From Bacteroidota bacterium (GTDB lineage: Bacteria > Bacteroidota > Bacteroidia > Chitinophagales > Chitinophagaceae): DNA of 64,000 bases. The notes below the pieces were generated by a model, which saw nothing but the letters and a program-made list of their open reading frames with translations, had not been told where the DNA came from and did not search any database. Of this stretch, positions 58,582 through 64,000 are shown one piece after another; within the stretch, counting starts at the first letter, position 1; every line of letters starts with the position of its first letter. The stretch covers positions 124,001-188,000 of the forward strand of contig CANGDH010000001.1 of NCBI GenBank assembly GCA_947452555.1, given 5' to 3'. A program made the translations under genes and the position numbers.

Positions 58582-59364
58582 CTATGATTTTGGATAGGTT
58601 CGATATCTTCTTAGTCCGTCATCCATTATTTTGTACACATCGGTTTTTAGCTTTTCTAAATCATTTACTGTATAGTCTTCTATAGCTACTGTAGGCAGAT
58701 AAACGACTCTATTCAACCCAGGTGTTAAAGACAATACACTATCAAAATGCATCCTGTCAACTGCGTCAATCATAATAACAGGCTGAATAGGAATACGCAT
58801 TTCTATAGCTAATTTGAATGCCCCGTTAAAAAAAGGTTTAAGTGGTTCCTGTGTGGTCATGCTGAATGTTCCTTCAGGAAATATGAAAATTGAAATTCTT
58901 TTGTGTAAAGCAGCTTTTAAGTTTCGAATACTTTGAGCTCTTTTTGAAGGACTGCTGCGGTCCACCATAATTACTGCTGCTCTATAGATCCACCCAAATA
59001 TTGGAATTTTAGATGATTCGAATTTACCTAAAGCCCGAATAGGTTGATGCTGCAATTGAACAATTGGAGGGATGTCCATGTATGAATTATGGTTACTGAC
59101 AAAAATATGAGGCTGTTTAAAATGATGGTAAGACTCAAATATTTCTACATGTTTAATTCCTATAAATACATACCAAATTTTACTCCAGTATCTGCAGATG
59201 GTATAGATTCGATTGCCCATTTTATTTTTACCCATTGGCAATACAAATAGTAAAGCGATAGTAGATAAAATTGTAAGAATTGCGAATATCAGTAATGCAT
59301 AAATACAATACAAAAATTGTATAGTTTTATAAATGGCGATTAGGAACTTAGGCTTTGTTTTCAT
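58582..59364 (-). CDS. plsC: 1-acyl-sn-glycerol-3-phosphate acyltransferase
   Basis: VSNHNSYMDIPP (HX4D), FPEGTFS; start ATG 59364 preferred. Confidence 0.92.
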   Translation of the reverse strand: MKTKPKFLIAIYKTIQFLYCIYALLIFAILTILSTIALLFVLPMGKNKMGNRIYTICRYWSKIWYVFIGIKHVEIFESYHHFKQPHIFVSNHNSYMDIPPIVQLQHQPIRALGKFESSKIPIFGWIYRAAVIMVDRSSPSKRAQSIRNLKAALHKRISIFIFPEGTFSMTTQEPLKPFFNGAFKLAIEMRIPIQPVIMIDAVDRMHFDSVLSLTPGLNRVVYLPTVAIEDYTVNDLEKLKTDVYKIMDDGLRRYRTYPKS

Positions 59365-59387
59365 GTAAGGCACTAATATACAAAAAA

Positions 59388-59415
59388 AACCTCCCGAAAT
59401 AATTTTCGGGAGGAC
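59388..59415 (-). terminator. Terminator downstream of amt (minus strand)
   Basis: cctcccgaaa (59390-59399) / tttcgggagg (59404-59413); minus-strand T-run follows. Confidence 0.88.
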
Positions 59416-59458
59416 GATTGCTTGCTTAAAAATTAAATAAATTTATACTATAAAAAAA

Positions 59459-60817
59459 TTATGCTTTCATTGGGTTTCTACCGTATTTCTCATCATGTTG
59501 TGTAGCGTCAAGACCTAATTCTTCTTCTTCTTCAGATACACGTAAAGGAAGTAGTAATGCAATAAATTTGAAGATTAAGTAAGAAACAGTAAAGCTATAA
59601 ACCACCACTATAACCATTGCTTTTAATTGTGTAAAGAAGAAGGCTGGGTTGCCATAAAATAATCCATCATTACCTGCTGGATTAACTCCTTTCGATGCAA
59701 ATACGCCCGTCAATAACATACCAACCATACCACCAATACCATGGCAAGGAAATACGTCTAATGTGTCGTCTACTCTTGATAATTTGAACGCATGACTTAA
59801 TACATTAGAAATTACAGCGCCTACTACACCAATAAAGATACTCTGAGGTATTCCAACAAATCCTGCAGCAGGAGTAATAGCCACTAAACCTACTACGGCA
59901 CCAATACAGAATCCTAATACGGAAGGTTTTTTACCTCTCATTACATCAAAGAACATCCAAGCTAAACCTGCTGCCGCTGCCGCTGTATTTGTAGTTGCAA
60001 ATGCATTAACTGCTAATGAATTTGCTCCCAAAGCTGAACCAGCATTGAAACCAAACCACCCGAACCATAAAAGACCAGTTCCAATTAATACATAAGGAAT
60101 ATTAGCCGGAGGAATTTCCTGATGTTCTAATTTAGATCTTCTTGATTTTAACACAATTGCCCCAGCTAAAGCTGCACAACCTGCACTAATATGCACCACT
60201 GTTCCACCTGCAAAGTCCAAAGCACCCATTTTTAATAAGAATCCATTTGGATGCCAAGACCAGTGTGCCAATGGGGCGTAAACTAAAGTTATAAATAGAA
60301 CTATAAATAAGATATAAGAAGTGAATTTGATTCTTTCTGCAACGGCTCCAACAACAAGGCCTGGAGTGATGATTGCAAACATTAATTGGAATAATGCAAA
60401 TAATAATAATGGAATAGTTAATGGTGTACCACCTTGCAATAGGGGCGCTCCATTGGTTACACCTTTGAAAAACAAGTGAGTCATTGGGTTACCAATGATA
60501 CCGTTAATGGATTCGCCAAAGCTTAAGCTGTAACCGTAAGTAATCCAAATTACGGTAACTATACCAGCGGATACTATGCTTTTTATCATTGTAGATATGA
60601 TGTTTTTTCTATGAACCATTCCGCCATAAAAGAAGGCTAGGCCAGGAGTCATTATAAAAACCAAAGCTGTTGAAACTAAAATCCATGCAATATCTGCTGC
60701 ATTATAAGTGCTTGCGTCTCCTTGGAAGTTTGGAAGTTGATTTACGAATAAGCCAAGTATTGATACAATCAATAGAATCAAGAATGGAGTGTACTTCTGC
60801 AATTTTTCATTTTTCAT
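59459..60817 (-). CDS. amt: Ammonium transporter (Amt family)
   Basis: MTPGLAFFYGGMVHRKNIISTMIKS, DFAGGTVVHISAGCAALAGAI, WFGWFGFNAGSAL; start ATG 60817 preferred. Confidence 0.95.
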   Translation of the reverse strand: MKNEKLQKYTPFLILLIVSILGLFVNQLPNFQGDASTYNAADIAWILVSTALVFIMTPGLAFFYGGMVHRKNIISTMIKSIVSAGIVTVIWITYGYSLSFGESINGIIGNPMTHLFFKGVTNGAPLLQGGTPLTIPLLLFALFQLMFAIITPGLVVGAVAERIKFTSYILFIVLFITLVYAPLAHWSWHPNGFLLKMGALDFAGGTVVHISAGCAALAGAIVLKSRRSKLEHQEIPPANIPYVLIGTGLLWFGWFGFNAGSALGANSLAVNAFATTNTAAAAAGLAWMFFDVMRGKKPSVLGFCIGAVVGLVAITPAAGFVGIPQSIFIGVVGAVISNVLSHAFKLSRVDDTLDVFPCHGIGGMVGMLLTGVFASKGVNPAGNDGLFYGNPAFFFTQLKAMVIVVVYSFTVSYLIFKFIALLLPLRVSEEEEELGLDATQHDEKYGRNPMKA

Positions 60818-61017
60818 AGTAGAACCTTTTATATTAAAAATAAATACATATATATAATGTAATGTAAAAATAATGATAATTGTCATACTATTCCAAATCG
60901 CTTATATATATTAATAAACATAATGTTAACTTTAGTCACTTTTAAATTCTAGATAAACTTCTATTCTTATTGACTTGTAATGAGTTATAAGGCAGGTGAA
61001 TTAAAAATTTTGTGTAT

Positions 61018-61048
61018 AAAAAAAGGCACATAGAGTGCCCGTTTTTTA
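61018..61048 (-). terminator. Terminator downstream of gltD
   Basis: Minus-strand gggcactctatgtgcctttttttata. Confidence 0.75.
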
Positions 61049-61083
61049 TTTTTTAAACTGTATTTGATTAATGTTGCAGAATT

Positions 61084-62559
61084 TTATAAATTCTGTACTA
61101 ATAAACTTGCATCTTTAGATTCAAGAAGGGAAGATCCAGTCAGAAATATGTCTACTTTTCGAGCACATTCTCTTCCTTCACTAATAGCCCAAACAACCAA
61201 AGATTGTCCACGGCGCATATCGCCAGCTGTAAAAATTTTAGGATTATTGGTCTGAAAAGCAGTTTCTGTGGCTTTTACATTGCCTCTTTCGTCAGTTTCA
61301 ATTCCCATTTCGTCTATCATGCCTGTAGCTTGTGGATGTAAGAATCCCATTGCTAAGAATGCTAGTTCGCAAGGAATTTCTCTTAGACTGCCTTCTTTTT
61401 CGGTAAATTTTGCTGGTCTACCGTCTGCACTTGATGTCCATTCCAAGTCCACTATTTGTAAAGCCTTTAAATTGCCATTTTCATCTCCAATAAATGCTTT
61501 TGTTGCCACTTCCCAAATACGGTCTGCACCTTCTTCATGTGAAGTGGTTGTCTTAAGTAACATAGGGTAGGTAGGCCAAGGCATATATCCTGCTCTTTTT
61601 TCAGGAGGCTTTGGTAATAATTCAAACTGTGTAACCGATTTTGCACCTTGTCTATTTGAAGTTCCTACACAATCACTACCCGTATCTCCACCGCCAATTA
61701 CTACCACATTCTTACCTTTAGCAATTATTTCTTTTTCTTCAACCGGGATATTACTAACACGTTTATTTTGTTGTTTTAAAAACTCCATAGCAAAATGAAC
61801 TCCATTCAAGGATCTTCCTGGTATTGGTAAATCTCTTGGTATGGTAGATCCCCCAGCTAATACAACAGCATCGCTGTCTCGCATAATATCATTCACTCTT
61901 ACATTCACACCTACGTTGGCATTACATATAAACTGAACGCCTTCTTTTTCAAGCAATGCAATTCGTCTTTCTACAACTGTTTTTTCTAATTTGAAATCTG
62001 GTATTCCAAATCTTAATAAGCCTCCGGGTTTTGCATCTCTTTCATAAACAGTTACCTCGTGACCTGCATAATTTAATTGAGCAGCGGCAGCTAATCCAGC
62101 TGGGCCTGATCCAATTACAGCAACTTTCTTCCCAGTTCTCAAAATAGGTTTACGTGGAACCACAAATCCTTTTTCAAATGCAATTTCAATAATATTTTTT
62201 TCTATTTCTTCAATAGTTACTGCAGGTTGGTTAATGCCTAGTACACAAGCACTTTCGCAAGGTGCAGGACAAATACGTCCAGTAAACTCTGGAAAATTAT
62301 TTGTAGAAATTAAAATTTCATAAGCTTCTTTCCATTCTTTGTGATAGACTGCGTCATTGAATTCAGGAATAATATTGCCTAAAGGACAACCGCTATGACA
62401 AAAAGGGACGCCACAATTCATGCACCTTGATGATTGTTCATTTAATTTTTCTTCTGGCAATAAAGCAACAAACTCTTTATAGTTCTGCTTTCTTTCCGCT
62501 ACTGGCAATTTGCTTGGTAGCTCTCTTGTATATTCTTTAAATCCAGTTGGTTTTCCCAT
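61084..62559 (-). CDS. gltD: Glutamate synthase small subunit
   Basis: [58 protein letters not shown]. Confidence 0.96.
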   Translation of the reverse strand: MGKPTGFKEYTRELPSKLPVAERKQNYKEFVALLPEEKLNEQSSRCMNCGVPFCHSGCPLGNIIPEFNDAVYHKEWKEAYEILISTNNFPEFTGRICPAPCESACVLGINQPAVTIEEIEKNIIEIAFEKGFVVPRKPILRTGKKVAVIGSGPAGLAAAAQLNYAGHEVTVYERDAKPGGLLRFGIPDFKLEKTVVERRIALLEKEGVQFICNANVGVNVRVNDIMRDSDAVVLAGGSTIPRDLPIPGRSLNGVHFAMEFLKQQNKRVSNIPVEEKEIIAKGKNVVVIGGGDTGSDCVGTSNRQGAKSVTQFELLPKPPEKRAGYMPWPTYPMLLKTTTSHEEGADRIWEVATKAFIGDENGNLKALQIVDLEWTSSADGRPAKFTEKEGSLREIPCELAFLAMGFLHPQATGMIDEMGIETDERGNVKATETAFQTNNPKIFTAGDMRRGQSLVVWAISEGRECARKVDIFLTGSSLLESKDASLLVQNL

Positions 62560-62580
62560 AATTGCTAATTAAACCTGTGA

Positions 62581-64000
62581 TTATTTTTTTACTGCAATAC
62601 TTGCTTTACGTTGTTGTAAAACTTTCTTATAGTCGCGTGGAAATACTTTAATAAAATATTTTAATTGATTTTCGAAATCAGCTAAAATAAATTTTGCTAC
62701 TGCACTTCCTGTTTTGTCAAAATGTTGTTGAATTAAATTTTGTAAACTTGCTATGTCCTCTTCTTCTACAGGATCTAAATCGACCATCTCCTTATTACAT
62801 AACTCATCAAAATTATTTTTAACATTGTAAACATATGCAATACCGCCACTCATGCCGGCTGCAAAGTTTCTTCCAGTAGCACCTAGTATTACAGCAGTGC
62901 CGCCTGTCATGTATTCACAACCATGGTCTCCAATACCTTCCACAACAACTGTGGCTCCTGAATTTCTAACTGCAAAACGTTCTCCTGCTTTTCCTCTTAT
63001 AAATGCAATACCACTTGTGGCTCCATATAATGCTACATTGCCTATGATAATATTATCTTCTGCTACAAATTTCGCAGTATGGTCTGGATAAACAATTAAT
63101 TGCGCACCACTTAAGCCCTTTCCAAAATAATCATTTGCATCACCTTCTAGTTCTAAGGTTACACCCTTAGTGTTAAATGCACCAAAGCTTTGTCCAGCAG
63201 TTCCTAAGAACTTATAATGTAATGTGTCTTCTGGTAATCCTACACCCTTGTATTTTTTTGTAATCTCGTTAGACACAATGGTGCCAGCAGTTCTGTCTGT
63301 GTTTTTAATTGGGAAACTGGCTACCACTTTTTGTAAATTATCAATAGCAGGTTTTGCGGCTTCTAATAATTTCCAATCTAAAACACCATCTAATCCATGA
63401 TCCTGTATTTCTGTTTGATAAAGTCCTACACCAGCTTCTGCAGGTTGCTTATATAAAATAGCACTCAGATCCAAATTTTTGTATTTCCAATGATTTATGT
63501 TTTGGCGCATAGTTAAGGCGTCAACTTGACCAATCATTTCGTTAATAGTTCTATATCCTAATTCTGCCATGATCTCTCTTAACTCTTGTGTCATGAACTC
63601 GAAGAAAGTAACTACATGATCTGGGTTCCCAGTAAAACGTTTACGTAATTCAGGATCCTGAGTTGCAACACCAACTGGGCAGGTATTCATGTGACATTTG
63701 CGCATCATAATACACCCTTCTACAATTAATGCAGCGGTTGCAACGCCCCATTCTTCTGCACCCAATAAAGCGGCCATTGCAATATCACGACCGGTTTTCA
63801 TTTGACCGTCCGCTTGCACTACCACGCGACTTCTTAATTTATTTTTCACCAAAGTTTGATGCGTCTCTGCAAGTCCTAATTCCCATGGCAAACCAGTATG
63901 TTTAATAGAACTTAATGGAGAAGCTCCTGTGCCACCATCAAAACCTGCTATCAAAACCACGTCAGCTTTAGCTTTAGTTACTCCTGCTGCTATAGTTCCA
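62581..64000 (-). CDS. gltB: Glutamate synthase large subunit, C-terminal part (5' end beyond window)
   Basis: [52 protein letters not shown]-terminal GXGXG-like repeats; frame stays open to base 64000. Confidence 0.95.
   Translation of the reverse strand, partial: GTIAAGVTKAKADVVLIAGFDGGTGASPLSSIKHTGLPWELGLAETHQTLVKNKLRSRVVVQADGQMKTGRDIAMAALLGAEEWGVATAALIVEGCIMMRKCHMNTCPVGVATQDPELRKRFTGNPDHVVTFFEFMTQELREIMAELGYRTINEMIGQVDALTMRQNINHWKYKNLDLSAILYKQPAEAGVGLYQTEIQDHGLDGVLDWKLLEAAKPAIDNLQKVVASFPIKNTDRTAGTIVSNEITKKYKGVGLPEDTLHYKFLGTAGQSFGAFNTKGVTLELEGDANDYFGKGLSGAQLIVYPDHTAKFVAEDNIIIGNVALYGATSGIAFIRGKAGERFAVRNSGATVVVEGIGDHGCEYMTGGTAVILGATGRNFAAGMSGGIAYVYNVKNNFDELCNKEMVDLDPVEEEDIASLQNLIQQHFDKTGSAVAKFILADFENQLKYFIKVFPRDYKKVLQQRKASIAVKK

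Noticed and set aside
1-64000. Search for prophage, transposon, CRISPR-Cas, toxin-antitoxin or secondary-metabolite systems
   Set aside because: No transposases, integrases, phage structural genes, Cas proteins, NRPS/PKS or canonical TA motifs were seen; the content is mostly core metabolism.

Overview
This 64 kb window reads as chromosomal DNA of a Bacteroidota bacterium, probably Chitinophagaceae-like (AT-rich, TAnnTTTG-type -7 promoter motifs, OMP_b-brl_3 TonB receptor, UpxY-type NusG paralogue). It is densely coding. I see no prophage, IS element, CRISPR array or biosynthetic gene cluster. Main blocks: (i) hisB, then trpEGDCFBA, then hisHAF-hisIE, so a complete trp operon sits between hisB and the rest of the his genes; (ii) a chorismate/aromatic amino acid operon pheA-aminotransferase-tyrA-DEAD helicase-DAHP synthase/chorismate mutase-aroB-aroA-aroC; (iii) housekeeping genes (pgm, pcm, prc, mtaB, glmM, rluD, lipB, murB, priA, plsC, amt, gltD and partial gltB); (iv) an ECF sigma factor beside an anti-sigma-like protein fused to a trypsin-like protease; (v) one tRNA-His. 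The most interesting signals are two short leader ORFs absent from the supplied ORF track: MKTINNFWWWHTNSVGVL* before trpE and MMKANSNWFYFFFYFYFKQSSRVVFVKA* before pheA. Each is followed by a strong intrinsic terminator, and in each the 3' part of the leader ORF carries a copy or near-copy of the terminator's 3' arm, so it could act as an antiterminator. These look like compact ribosome-mediated attenuators; the second would sense Phe and Tyr (and one Trp codon), and the trp one would also control hisHAFIE. Other points of interest are a cassette flanked by duplicated terminators that encodes a Cys-rich lipoprotein and a tiny membrane protein, terminators sharing a CCAATTGG apex, and predicted leaderless transcripts. 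All calls come from reading the sequence; no searches or folding programs were run.
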